Shown: positions 1 to 12,277 of the stretch, one piece after another
Layout: every line of letters begins with the position of its first letter
Numbering within the stretch: the first letter of the stretch is position 1
Assembly (NCBI GenBank): GCA_013399695.1
Contig: VXAU01004724.1
Coordinates: forward strand, 550,810 to 614,809
DNA: 64,000 nucleotides
From: Formicarius rufipectus
Taxonomy: Eukaryota; Chordata; Aves; Passeriformes; Formicariidae
Reading direction: 5' to 3'
Translations under genes and position numbers: made by a program
The notes under the pieces: generated by a model
Told to the model about the DNA's origin: nothing
Databases searched by the model: none
The model's input: only the letters and a program-made list of their open reading frames with translations

Positions 1-2524
1 ACTCCAGTAAATCTATCAGCCAGTGTTGCTGTGTCTTGCTGTGGAGTGATATACAGGGCTATCTCCACATCCTCCTCCTGACTGGAATCTCAGCTGGATG
101 CAGGAAGACATGAGATTTTTTGAAATTCCCTCAGCATCAGTGGTGCACCCTTTATAAGGAATTGGCAGCTGATCCTTTATGAAAACCTAAGTATTTTAAG
201 GTACCTTTAGAGTGGTACAACACATGAAAAAAAGCCCACGGGTGAGAAATAATCCAAGGGCTCTCAACACACCCATTGAAACATCCATCTTTTCAAATGT
301 ACGCGCCACCTTCCATTATAAACCCACAGCTTAAGGCAGGAGGATGCAACTTAAAAGACCAGCAAACAATATATAATTGATTATGGCTTCACTTAATGCA
401 ATGATGGTTACACAAAGCTCTTTGTTTTATGAGTCACTTGGTAACTAAATAAAATTGGATGTGTCTGTGTTTGTATGTATAGGAAGGCAAAGGATTCATC
501 TCATGGGAGGAAAATGGCGGGTGTCATGCTTGTTTTTAAGTATTGTTTCTATGTGTAACAGTTCTTAAGCTGCTTAGAATTATTTTACTAGAACTTAATG
601 AAGCGTAATTAAAGAAAATACTTCCCATTTACAATATTCCTTATACTCCATTACATCTCACTCTTCCAGACTGATCTTTCTGCATATGCAAAAGTAGGAA
701 CTAACTGAATTATGCAGCAGTCAATAGTTGACACAGCTGTTTTCTGTTCCAAATAGGAGAATATATGTTGACTCCCAGCTTCTTGAAAGAGTGCGAATTT
801 TAAAGATGAGTAGCATGATCCTTAAAATCAGAAAATATTATTGCACTTAGGAAAAAAAAAAAAAACAGGAACTGCTGCAAAGGATTTTTTGCTTGCTTTC
901 TTAAGTGAAAGTGAGCTTGTCACAGGTATAAGTGTTTGCACTGATGTAACTGCACTGATGGTGTGGCACAGTCAGGAAACCTCGCTGGTAAAGATATGGC
1001 TGAGCATGGTTTTCAATGCTGTGATTTATACTGAGTTCATGGAAGCCATGTATCCCCCTCTGGATTTGTGGAAGTGGGAGGGAGTTATGCTACCTTCATG
1101 TGATGGTTCAAGTTAATAAAATGTCTCTGGGATATCCTGCAGAGGCCCAGAAAGATATATCAGTTCATGATTTCCAAAGTCACTATTTTGCTAGAGAATG
1201 ATGTGATGTTATCATTACTGGCCTTAGTACAACTGGAGAATTACACACCCACAAGTCACAGTGTCAGGGTCAGTTCCCAAGGGAGATGAACCAGACTTGC
1301 TGAGGGAAGAGGTAGCTGAGACATGGGGTGCACATATCCAGAACAGACTGCATTTGCATGAAGTGTGCTGGCATTTAGTTCAGTAAGGAGTTCTTTATAA
1401 CACTACAGTGAGATGTTATTGTAGCTTTAGTTAAAAGCTACATTTTCTCTTAGCATGAGTTATCACATCGTCAAACCATTAGTATTAGTTAATGGAAACC
1501 AAGCATTATGGCACCACAAGCTATCATAACATTTCCTGGAGAACATATATGATATTTCCAGAAGGCATCTTAAACTACTTTTTTAGCTGCTTTGCATTCC
1601 AGGAAAGAAACACCACAAGCAATAAACCCTTGTAAACATTTTTTAATGGCTAACATCTCAGAATTAGGAGGATAAAAAGAAAAATAAAGAAAAGAAAGTC
1701 TCAGTAGATGAGTTTTCTCTAGAGCTGATATTTGCTGGAGAGCATAATGTCTCAGAGATCTGTAAGAACATTTAGGATTCAACATAGCTGAAAGGTGGAA
1801 GATAGAAGAAGTGTAGAAGAGGCTCTCACTGGGCAGTGTGTAATTCTGGCATCTTTGTAAATTGCTTATTTGCAAAAGACCCATTTTAGTTTTAAAAACC
1901 CAGAGTGGTTGCAAACTGTTAACGCAGCATGTGCTATTTGCAATGTGCTGCCTTGAGACCCAGAGCCAGGAGAAAGGTTGAGTAACAGGTGAACAAAGTG
2001 ATACCTCAGAGCAAAGTGAACTGGTGACATGGCAGGTCTTGGACTGCCACAAGTGTTGGATTTTCTGGGAAACAAAAGTATTCCCACAAACCCAGAAGAC
2101 TGATAAGGGAAAACCAAATCTGCATGAAGAGGAAAGCTAGAGAAGTTAGGTTGAGGGCAGAGTCCTTACTGTCTCATAGCAGGTGGACATTAGGAATTGA
2201 GAAACTAGAAATTAATTAGGTATAGGTGTTAGGAATGACTAGACTCTTGTATCAGCTTTTAAATGTATTAAAAGGCTCTGGCTCACTCATTAAAAAAGCA
2301 GGGCATCTGGCTTCTCTCATTGAAAGAGACTACACATGAATGCTATGAACCCTTCTAAGACAAGGGCATTCTGCCTGAGAAACATAAAGGGTTTTCAGAA
2401 AAAAAGTCTAACAGGAAGAGAAAGTCTGGACCTTGCTTAGATGTGGGATGGTTTGGAAGGCATTTAGGAAGACTCTGTTTAGAGTTCTGGTCTGGTGTGG
2501 CTTGGAAAGGAGGGATGGGCAGAG
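1..2524. other. Unique non-coding stretch, no gene seen
   Basis: I see no repeat family, RNA gene or exon here. An open frame of 160 codons on the minus strand (1570-2052) has no recognisable domain and a composition rich in Ser, Leu and Cys, as expected of chance translation. The open frame at 841-1116 runs through a poly-A tract of about 14 bases and is also unconvincing. Base composition is moderately AT-rich with few CpG, like the rest of the window. Confidence 0.6.
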
Positions 2525-2640
2525 GGATGGATGGATGGATGGTGGATGGATGGATGGATGGATGGATGGATGGATGGATGGATGGATGGATGGATGGATG
2601 GATGGATGGATGGATGGATGGATGGATGGATGGATGGATG
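2525..2640. repeat. (GGAT)n microsatellite
   Basis: About 29 copies of GGAT form a nearly uninterrupted 116-bp tract. One interruption near 2541-2543, where a unit has lost a base, shifts the register. Arrays of this length are usually length-polymorphic. The two open frames across it, giving runs of Gly-Trp-Met-Asp, are artefacts of the repeat. Confidence 0.97.
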
Positions 2641-2776
2641 ACTCTTGGTCCTCTTCTGGTGGAGCAGCCTTGCTGCTTTTGTTTATATCAGGCTAGGGAA
2701 CTCCATCAGTCCATACCCACAGAGACCAAAATGAAATAGAACCTATTCAGATTTTGTAACTTCCCCCTAAGAGTAG

Positions 2777-3480
2777 AACCATAGAATGGTTTGGGTTGGA
2801 AAGGACCTTAAAGATCATCCAGTTCCAACTCTCCTGCCATGGGCAGCAATGACATTCTTTAGACCAGGTTTTTCAGAGCCCCATCCAACCTGGCGTTGAA
2901 CACTTCCAGGGACAGGGCATCCCCAGCTTCTCTGGGCAACATGTGCCAGCGCTTCACTACCCATCGAGTGGTTTCTTCCTGACATGTAACCTAAACCTGC
3001 CCTCTTCCAGTTTAAAACCATAGTCTCTTGTCCTGTCACTAACTGCCCATGTAAAAAGTCCCTCTCTGTCCTTTTTGTAAACCTCACTAAGGTACTGCAG
3101 GGGTCTTCTCAAAGCCATCTTTTCTCCAGGCTCAACAACTTCAGCTCCCTCAGCCAGCCTCTAAAGGAGAGGTGCTCCAGACCTCATGGTCCTTCTCTGG
3201 CCCTGCTCTAACAGATCCACATCTTTCCTGTGCTGGGGACCTTGGAGCTGGACACAGTATTCCAGGTGGGGTCTCATGGGGGCAGAGTAGAAGAGAATCC
3301 CCGCTCTGGCCCTGGTGTCCACACTTTGGATGCAGCCCAGGACATGGCTGGCCTTCTGGGTTTGAAGACATACTGTTGGCTCATATGCAGCTTTTCATCC
3401 AGGAGAACCCCCAAGTCCTTCTCTACAGGGCTGCTCTCAATGACTTCTTCTCCCAGTCGGTGCTCATATCTGGGAGACCT
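2777..3480 (-). mobile_element. CR1 LINE, 5'-truncated, 3' part
   Basis: The plus strand begins with the reverse complement of the CR1 3' end ('catagaatggtttgggttgg') and continues through the familiar antisense CR1 3' region. Recognisable landmarks are 'ccatccaacctggc', 'cttccagggacagggcatcc' and 'cccaagtccttctctac'. The element is therefore on the minus strand and keeps about 700 bp of its 3' part. The inner boundary near 3480 is approximate. Frames crossing it on either strand (for example 3172-3483) are CR1-derived and not host genes. Its 5'-ward portion is repeated at 3608-3796 by the duplication described separately. Confidence 0.93.
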
Positions 3481-3922
3481 TGAAGGACTACAATATGAAG
3501 TGATGCCTAAGGCAGCCTCAGGTTACATGAACTATTAAAGTGTTGCTTACTGAAAGCATCAACATTATTATTGTGAACCATCTGGTCCAGACTTTCTGAA
3601 TAGATTNAGAGAATCCCCGCTCTGGCCCTGGTGTCCACACTTTGGATGCAGCCCAGGACATGGCTGGCCTTCTGGGTTTGAAGACATACTGTTGGCTCAT
3701 ATGCAGCTTTTCATCCAGGAGAACCCCCAAGTCCTTCTCTACAGGGCTGCTCTCAATGACTTCTTCTCCCAGTCGGTGCTCATATCTGGGAGACCTTGAA
3801 GGACTACAATATGAAGTGATGCCTAAGGCAGCCTCAGGTTACATGAACTATTAAAGTGTTGCTTACTGAAAGCATCAACATTATTATTGTGAACCATCTG
3901 GTCCAGACTTTCTGAATAGATT
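3292..3922. repeat. Exact 315-bp direct duplication around one N
   Basis: Bases 3292-3606 and 3608-3922 are identical as far as I can read, and the single N at 3607 is the only base between them. Each copy starts at 'agagaatccccgctctggcc' inside the CR1 and ends at 'gactttctgaatagatt'. Identical contig ends joined by a placeholder N are the usual sign of a failed overlap merge, so a true tandem duplication is less likely. Confidence 0.95.
3608..3796 (-). mobile_element. CR1 LINE fragment (second copy of the duplication)
   Basis: This repeats the 5'-ward end of the CR1 at 2777-3480 without any base change that I can see. It is present only because of the 315-bp duplication and probably does not exist as a separate element in the genome. 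Confidence 0.85.
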
Positions 3923-5959
3923 GCTGAGAAAAAGAGACTTGGCCCTGAGAAACATTTCTGCATAGCAGAGACTCCTGGGAAAAGGATCAAGAGAAGTCAA
4001 CAGGGGTTGTTTCCCCTGCTGCAGTTATTGCTTTTTGAAGCTGTGGAGGAATAGATGTGTCTGGTGACTCTGGGAATGGTAAATCTTAGCAGTCATGACC
4101 ACTGGTCAAAAAATAAGAAAAAGAGAGAAAACAGTGGCAAACCAGCAACATACACTCATAAAATACCTTTTAAAAAGGTTGGTTGTTCCACAGTCACTGT
4201 GACACAGGAGAGTAATAAAGCCTTATCTAGAATGGTAGGAAGGTTTCAAATTCCTGTTAATGCCCAGCATGAACACACTGGCATTGAAACAACCATAGGC
4301 ATCCAGGGAATGTTGGCAGGCTGACCTGAAGCAACTGAAACCTACAAGCTCAAAAAACTCTGTGCCGTCCTCAGCACTGAGTTTGGGAGAGATGATGTGC
4401 ATGAGTGACACAGAGAACCAACACATCATCTCAAAGATGAAATACGGTGCAATGGCAGTCTTTTATCTTGCAGTCAGCCAGCAAAAGATGGCAAAAAGAT
4501 GCAACACTAATAGAAATGGTTAAAGACAAGATTCAGCAACACGTGCAAATTGGGCAGGAGATCGTTTGCATAACAGTGTTGAGAGAAGATACTGGGAAAA
4601 GAGTCTACGTGGTCCCAGTATTTCAATAAATGCTCAGCTTCCCCTCAAAATGGAGTGATCTCATCAGTTTGTGAGCTGGTTTTCTGGAGCATAGTAGCTC
4701 TATTCCAAACCCCTGATGCAGTACTGAGCAAGATCCTTTCCTTATGCAGGAGTCTCCTTCCACCACCACATCTTGTCCATCTTCCCTGTACAGTTTGCAG
4801 GCTCTTTGGGCCAAGACTTACTGTTTCTACAGGACCAGTGATGTCAAAATTGTTTTCCAGGCACCAGCCTCCTCCAGATGAAGGTGCACAGAACAGCACA
4901 GTGCAGTGACAAAGCTGCACTCTGTGCAAAGAGCTTATGCTAAGCTCTGTAATTAAGACATAGGGGGCCTTATCCACAGCTTAGAGAAGTCAGTGGAAAC
5001 ACTGTCTCGTAGGCTGGATGACAAGGTGGTGATGAAGCAGATTTTATTTTAAGGATTTTTTTTTTTCTATTTGGGGATATTCTGAGGCTTTAGAGAAGAA
5101 CTGTGCTACTAAAATGCATGAAAACGAAGAAGAGGAAAAAATAAAGTTTAAGAAGTACAACAAGTTATAAATGGGCTTGAACTGAAATATGGGAAAAATT
5201 CACAAGCAGAACAAATGAGAATTATATTAGTGGGTCACTTCTTTGGGGTTTTCTTGTGGCTTTTATCAGGGTTTACTCAAAATATAAATAAATCCTCTTC
5301 TTTGCACATGGATATAAATTATCTTATGGAAGAGAGAATACTAACAAATGTAAGGTAAAGTGAACTTGACTCCAGATAATTTACTTTTAAGTGAATTATT
5401 AGAAATATTATAATATTGAGTAGGTTGAAAGGTAGGTATTTTTCAACAGCAAAGAAAAATGCCAGAGTGCCTGTGGAGTGAGTACCTGGCTGGACCACTA
5501 CAGGCAGATATTTAGTAGATTTCTTTATGTGACAGTTTGCCTGTTAAGAGGAAAATATTGATTCCTATTTGGCTTTGCAAATCAGTGCCCTTAAGTGTTC
5601 TGGCTAGAAATTCATAACACAGCAATACAACAAGGAAGTTCTCAAGGAATGAGTCTGGCCCTAAATGTTCAGCTAGGCAGGAGGAAGCATTTTTCTTGCT
5701 CACAAGATGACATTCAGGCTCTCAGTTTCCTGTCTTGCAAAGTATATTGTAGAGGGTCTGAAAATAATATATACAGTAAGCATGGTCTGCTGTAACCCAA
5801 ACAATTACAGGCATCACAACAATAAATTTTTAAACAGGTAATATATAATAAATAAAAGATGAACAGGAAAGCACTCACAGCTACTCCCCTAATGCATCTG
5901 GAAAGTAATTAACTTTTTTTTTCCTCTGTTAAGAGTGTAATGTATTATAGCCTGGCAAA

Positions 5960-6830
5960 GGAGGAGCTTGGCCATGCATCCCCAATGAGGATTTATCTGA
6001 GGTCTAACTCTGGGGGAGCAGACCTGCCATCCATCCTGCGAGAGCACAACATCTCCCTGTCATTGTGCCTCCCCACCTCGAGTGCTTCCCCTTCCCCTCT
6101 AGCAGCAGATGCTGTGTCAGTGACAAAGGGGGACACAGATGGGCACGGGGTGGGAGAACAGCTCTGCCCAGTCAAGGGGCGTGCTGGACCCCCACAACAC
6201 CAATGAGGCTCAGGGCAATGCTCACAATCGCCTGCCAAGGACTAATGAGGAAATAATAATGGCAGGAAGGGAATTACAAACACATTTGGAGGCCAGCGTG
6301 CCTCTCCTGGGGTTCTTGGCATGTAGTGAAGCCTAAATCTTCTTATTGCAGGACCTGGCACGGCTGTCTAGTCACTAGAACATAGGACTGGCATCCCTCT
6401 TAGTGCCTTGCTTGGCTCTGACATTGCCCATCACCTTGAGGGTGCAGCCAGGCTGGCAGCTCCCTGGAATGGGAGCACTGGGGGATCCCAATGGCAGGGC
6501 CAGCAGGGCATGGTTTGGCAGAGCAGGTCTATCCCACCCCCATGCACGGGCACCACAGCAGCCCCAGCCCTGCACATGGGACACCTCCCTGAGTCAGGAT
6601 AGGGCCAAAGGCCAGGCTGGGATGTGAGCTCATGGGTGGACATGGCTCAGCTGGGTAGGGCTGTGGGGAGCTGGAGACCAGCCCTGCTGCAGCATCCCTG
6701 GGACAGGGGCTGGTGGCCCTGGGTGCTGACATGGGGTCCCGGTGGGGGAACCTCAGGGGGCTGCCAAGGGGCAGTCAGGGCTGCCGTGAGGTTCACTCAG
6801 TTTATTGATCCTCTGTCTGCCTGAGCTGTT
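5960..6830. other. GC-richer segment, function unknown
   Basis: This segment stands out from its AT-rich surroundings with runs of G and C, such as 'gtggccctgggtgctgacatgggg'-like text near 6710-6740. CpG remains sparse, so it is not a classical CpG island. Many short frames are open on both strands, which is expected because GC-rich DNA has fewer stop codons. I do not recognise a gene or repeat family. It could be an unannotated old repeat, a regulatory element, or a locally GC-biased recombination patch. Confidence 0.4.
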
Positions 6831-7159
6831 GGCCCTGCTGAGCAATGGAACATGACTCTGCTTGAGGTCATCTGAGGAGAAGCAGTTGCAAACCACTGGG
6901 TCACTCTGTGTTTTCCCCCACGGGAGCAGAACAGCTCCTCAACTTTTGCCAGAGCCAAGTTCAGTGGAAAACCCTGAGGCTGGTTTTAAAGGAGGGAGGT
7001 TGCCAATGGGGGTGGTGCATCAGCTTTGGTATTTACAACAAACAGCACAAAAATTGATGTGCTCTGAGGTGTATTGCAAAATCAATTACTTCTGGAAACT
7101 TAGAGAATGGAGATGTTGCTGAGGGGAAACTTTCAAGACAGTCACAAACCTAAATTCAT

Positions 7160-7310
7160 TTATTTTTTTTCTTTGATGATCTCATTGATTGCTCTTTTTT
7201 AAGATTAATGATGCTTTTAATCCTTTGTCAAAGATACTGGTGATCAAGGTGGGTGATTGGAATTAATTTAGATAAAAAATGCATCACATTAAATGCAAAT
7301 TAAAGCACAG
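7160..7310. promoter_or_regulatory. Candidate enhancer: SOX, POU and homeodomain motifs
   Basis: An AT-rich 150-bp block contains a palindromic SOX/TCF-like site CTTTGTCAAAG (7223-7233). It also holds a perfect octamer ATGCAAAT (7293-7300), several TAAT cores, and 'tctttgatgatc' upstream. SOX and POU proteins often bind together in vertebrate neural and stem-cell enhancers. AT-rich DNA makes such motifs by chance, so this remains inference without conservation data. Confidence 0.3.
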
Positions 7311-8002
7311 ACTGAGGAAAACTCCAGGTAAAGTTTTCAGTAGACAACTTTTCCAAGGTAGATACAAGGGAATAGATGATTTGATGAGTGGTTTACCATA
7401 TGTGATTGGTGCGGTGAAGATATAGGCTATTGCTCCATGGTTACCCACTTCCTAGTCTAAATCAGCTACCCTTGCATGTCATTTAATTTACACTTACAGA
7501 AATCAAGTCACCAAAATCGAGAAACCAAACACTTCAGGGCTGATTAATTCCTGGAACATCTGTTGGAGACAGGCTATTATTAGACATGAACTTTTGACAC
7601 AATCTGCAGACATAATCATACCCAGAGATTAACCTCTCTTCAATAAGCGCAGTCCTGGACTGCATCCGGAGCAAGACATCATGACCCAGATTCCCAGCTG
7701 TGGCTGAGCAGCAGCACAGTCAAACCCCAAAAGGCAAAAGCCTGACCTCAGCTCTCTGTGTGCTCATCCAGTCCCATAGCAGAAGTTAGAGCAACCTGTG
7801 CCAGCTGCTGACAGAGAATAAGGTCTCCAGAGGACACGAATTCCACAGCCATGACCCCTCCATTCAGTCATGCAACAAAAGTAGTCAGCAGGAAAAAAAT
7901 GAGTCAGAGAAAGTGCTAAATCAGCTCCAAGCTCTTGGGATATGTCCCCTTTAATGGCTGCAGTAAATCTACACTTTCTTCATGTCTGTATTGAGACAAG
8001 AG

Positions 8003-8247
8003 AGATTCAGATTAGACACTAGAAAAAAAAAAATTCACTGTTAGGGTGATCAGGTATTGGAATAGGCTTCCCAAGGAGGTAGTGGAGTCACCATCCCTGG
8101 AGGTGTTTGAAAGGCACCTGGATCTGGCTCCGGGTATTCTGGTTTAGTGGTTTAGGGGTTACAGTGATAGTGCCGGGTTATCAGTTGAACTCCATGGTCT
8201 TAAATGTCTCTTCCAACCTTGATGAATCTATGATTCTATGATTCTAC
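8003..8247 (+). mobile_element. CR1 LINE, short 3' fragment
   Basis: The fragment begins near 'gattcagattagacactag' and passes through 'ggaataggcttcccaaggagg' and 'catccctggaggtgtttgaa'. It ends with 'tcttccaacc' followed by tandem 'attctatg' copies at 8228-8245, the CR1 3' terminus. The element is in plus orientation and about 245 bp long. It is diverged from the usual consensus, with an internal replacement near 8130-8190, so it is probably an old copy. Confidence 0.92.
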
Positions 8248-8402
8248 TACATAGGGGAAGCTACAGGTCTCTCTGTCTGTTAACAGTGCAGACAGACAAA
8301 AGATGTTTTGTTGCATAGACGTGACCTTTGCAAAATATGTCAGAGAATTCCTGCACGTCTACGTGAACTACACCTGTTCTAACTCAGCTGTCTTTGTTCT
8401 GA

Positions 8403-8567
8403 CCCTAACCCTAATCTTAATGCTGAGGTCCCCAGTACCACGGGCCACTGAGTTTAGGAAGACATGGAAGCAGCAATGTGGGTACAGTTGCTCCCTTTAA
8501 CATGCCTTTTTCAGCCCCAAGGTTTCTGGAGCTGGAGGCTGTAGAGTGCTCTGAACCCTAACCCTAA
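8403..8567. repeat. Two short interstitial telomere-like repeats
   Basis: Two perfect CCCTAA pairs lie 153 bp apart (8403-8414 and 8556-8567). Each is followed by 'at', and each is preceded by a similar context ('ttctga' and 'ctctgaa'). This is the vertebrate telomere hexamer. The copies are too few to be a functional telomere. They may be short insertions at repaired breaks or two copies of a small local duplication. Confidence 0.6.
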
Positions 8568-11500
8568 TGGCAGCTGGGGACTAAGGATGAGCTTCCCAGC
8601 AGCACTGGGAAGGTCTATGGCTTGTTTAAATACCAAAGATAGCCCATATAAGTTGACTTCTTTACCTTAAAACCGTGTTTTTGTGATTCACTTTGAATGT
8701 TCCCCATTATTTCATCTGTGTATAATTTAGTGGCTGCTGTCTAGGACTTGCTTTGCACCTAAACATCTTTTTTAAAAGAACATTGGTAACAACCTGAAAA
8801 GGTAAAAAATCCTTAGATTTGTCCTCCCACTTCTCTGTATATGTATTTTAAGCTATGGTCAGTATCAGTATCAATGGGGAAGAATCTGTACCTACTTTGA
8901 TCATATATATGGCTTTGTCTCAGGCTCCTTCTTCTGAGTATCTTGAGCACATCACGGTCAGCTGAACTGACAGTGAAAAGTCTTAACTGATGCACTTAAA
9001 ATAAGGGCTAAGGCACAAGGGTATTTCCAATGCCTGATTTCTCAAATTACTTAGTACTCACTTACGCTGCTTACTATTGCATTTAAAAATCGATCCCCGA
9101 TCGCATCTAAGTGACACAGAGGAAATCTGTGGCCAAGGAGTCTCCAGTGTCTTTCCCACAAAGCCTGCCTCCTGCTTCCTCCCCTTCTGCCTCTCAGACC
9201 TTCCATTGTGTGGAACAGTTGTTTTGTCGCTGACTGATTTTCCTCATTCTGAGAAGGGCAGTTGCAGTGCTCAGGGAAATGAAAAGCAGATGAAGATCAG
9301 TAGTGTGTTGCATTAAGGTGTTTGGTCCCTTAACAGAATAACCACTCTCCAAATACCTTTTGTGTGACTATAATTTTTTTGCTTTAATATTCTTTCCTAG
9401 TTTACACTGTATGCACCAGTTTGGTTGTAATGCAACACAAGATAATTAACATACAGTAACTCTCTTCTCTACCCTATTGTCACAGTATCCCTTGGCACTA
9501 GTGAGAGCAACAGCAAGAAGGCTTGACATTCTAAAAGCCTTTTTATTTCCCAATGAAAAATGGTATTTAGACTATAATTAAATTTAAAAGTGTCCTCAGT
9601 GGACTCCAGAGTCCACATGCACTTTCCTCTACATTGACTAAAATTTGCACTTGGGTCACAGATTCACTGGTTTGCAACTTTGGTTTGATCATCCAGTGAC
9701 TTTTATTTTTATTTTCTTGATTAGGAAAACATTTATTTTAGATAAGTTTCTTTGCTACAGCTCTTGCAGATGCCTTCTCATTTGAAGCCTCTCACACCAC
9801 CAATGCTATGATCATTTTCTGGAGAAATGTCAATCATTATCTCTGTCTTCAAAACTATTGAAACATTCAACTCCATTTTAGTTCTTAGACAACTTGGTAT
9901 AAAGAAAATTGTTTTCAGAGTTCCAAAAGTATTTTCATAACTGCAGTGTTTTTCAATTACCTAGAGGATTAGGAGAATTTAAATTTTCCAGTGGCCTCGG
10001 AGCACTCCTAGCAGTTTCTTCCCTGTTGCACCATATGACTGTCTCCTGAGATTTCTGCCAAAATTCAGAAGTGATGCACAAGGTCGTGGTAAATTCTGTT
10101 TGATCTGTTTATATTCATACATATTTCCCAAAGGCCAGGCTCCCATCCAAATAATCTCAGACGCTCCTGGAGGTACTTAACTGCAATCTGCAACCCATAA
10201 AGAAAGAAAGTAGATCTTGCAGAACAGTGAAATACAGAAACAAAGAAGAAATTGCATGTCAGTGGGTCAGGAAAAGAAGAAGTTTCTGAGTTCTAATTCC
10301 ACTGCCTATGGCCATCCCATGAGTGACCCTGACCACCTCACCTCCTGTTTCACTATGTTGCAATTAAGACCATAAGGGAGGTTTTATTAAGCTGAAGCAG
10401 AAGGCCATCTACCCCCGAATCCACGTCTGGTATCGAGTAGTAACAGTAACTTGAGGACAAATATCAGCACAGGGCAAATGTGAAACGGGGACTTTTTAGG
10501 CCTGAGGTGGATTGGCATGTTGATGTTTAGCAACCATGGATGGAGTGAGTTTTCATCTATGAGCTTGTCTAATTGCTTTGTTAATTTATACCCTTGGCTT
10601 CCGCAACACCCTGTGGCAATAAGCTCTGCTGTTTAATTATGCACTGTATGAAAAGCTCTGCCTCTTGTTTCTTTTAAAACTTCAGTTTGATGGTTTAATT
10701 TGAAAGCCACTCCTTTTGTGGTATAAGAAATAATTTCTCCTTTCAGCATCTCCTATAGTTTCAGAAATCATTCATATTTCATCTTTTTTTCTTTATGGAA
10801 GATATGTATTCTCTTTAGTTTCTCATTTTACAGAAACTGTTCCATAACAACAGTACTTTTGTTGGTCATTTTCTGGTACTAGAGAAGACAAGGCTGGAAG
10901 TGTAAAATTTAGATGCACCACTGCCTTACTTTCTGACTTAAAGATATGTTTTGCTTTCAATTTTTTTTCCCTATTTTTTCTCTCTTTTGTCTTTCTTTGC
11001 TAAAAGCTGGTAGCACTCTACATGACTGCCCTTGAACAGTGAGCCATATTCACAGAGCAACCTCCACTGATTTGAACATCTAATCCCTCGAATGGCAGCA
11101 TCTGATGTGGGATTTGTAACTCTTTATGTATAGGTGGGGTTATTTTTCTACATGTACTTCAGATTTTCAGCTGATTGAAAGATAATTCCACCTGCTGTTT
11201 TATTGCCCATCACTCAGTGTCAAGCCATCCTCCTGCAAGTCTTCACAGTCAATTTTAGTTTTTATTACTCCTTAGCAAAGGTTTCACTTTTCCTCTTTGT
11301 TCTTCTTTCCAGATCATTTCCTAACACATTGAAGAACACAAGTTCCTGCACAGATCTCAGTGGCCACCTCTAGAAGCGTTTTCTGTGCTGTGACAACTGA
11401 GATTTTATACTGAGATTTACTTCCTATCTTTTAATCACATACCAGTCGATGAGAAGAACTTGACCCTTCCACCTCACTACATAATTTCTTCACATATATT

Positions 11501-12246
11501 TGGGGAGGGAACTTTCAAGTGTGCTTTATCAAAGGGTTTGTCACAGAGTCGTTGACTTCATTTATTTTAATGCTTGCCTGCATCACAGTGAGGTTGTCCT
11601 AAGGAAACTGCTGTAACACAAGAAACCTGAAATTTGTCAGTGTTGACACAGATGTTCAATATCTCCAGAAGTGTTGACTTATACAGAATGTGGTGCCTAT
11701 GAGATGTGTTAGCCTTGTTTCATGTTGCATATGTTTGGATGTGAGTGCCTACAGGAATGTGTCTGGCACTCAGATTGTTTCCAGTGCCAAACTACTTTTT
11801 GTTTTTAAATATTGGTTGATTTCAACAAAATTTAACATAGAAATAAGGGTTTGAAAAAAATACTTCTTCAGGAGACTATGGAGAAAGGGGGGCTGATAAC
11901 GAGTCAAACTCTCCTAGTGCTGCCATGGAAGTATCTTTAAAACCAACCCATGTTAGAGCACACTGTTAGACATCAGAGATTGAAAGAAGCAGGGGAAAAA
12001 GAATAGAAGGAGCAGATGGTATGAAACCTTCAGCTGTAGGGATAAACTTCAGTCTGGTCTTAAGACAAATCAGACACCAGAGGATGCAACCATGAGTTAC
12101 AAAAGGCTTTGGTCACTCACAAACGATCTTATCTGGTGGTGTTCTTGGAACAGACAGCTCAGCTCCACACAGCCTACCAGCATAGACAGATGGCAGTCTA
12201 TACTCCTGTTGCAGGATTTAGCAATTTACAAGACTTCTATCAACTT

Positions 12247-12277
12247 AAAAAAAAAAAAAAAAAAANAAAAAAAAAAA
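12247..12277. repeat. Poly-A tract broken by a single N
   Basis: Nineteen A bases (12247-12265) are followed by N at 12266 and eleven more A bases to 12277. The N most likely marks an unresolved homopolymer length or a closed gap. The tract is not preceded by a sequence I recognise as a SINE or processed pseudogene. Confidence 0.9.

Larger units (their letters stand above)
3923..8002. other. Unique non-coding stretch, no gene seen
   Basis: No repeat family, RNA gene or exon is recognisable. Small homopolymers occur near 5050 and 5910. Short open frames overlap one another on both strands, and none has a domain or a convincing splice context. The part from 5960 to 6830 is clearly GC-richer than its flanks, and 7160-7310 has an unusual cluster of developmental transcription-factor motifs. 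Both are listed separately. Confidence 0.55.

Noticed and set aside
1570..2052. 160-codon open frame on the minus strand
   Set aside because: No recognisable domain, a second overlapping frame is also open, and there is no splice or promoter context. It is most likely a chance frame in vertebrate non-coding DNA.
3172..3854. Repeated open frames giving near-identical peptides
   Set aside because: They are translations of an antisense CR1 and of its 315-bp duplicate, not paralogous genes.
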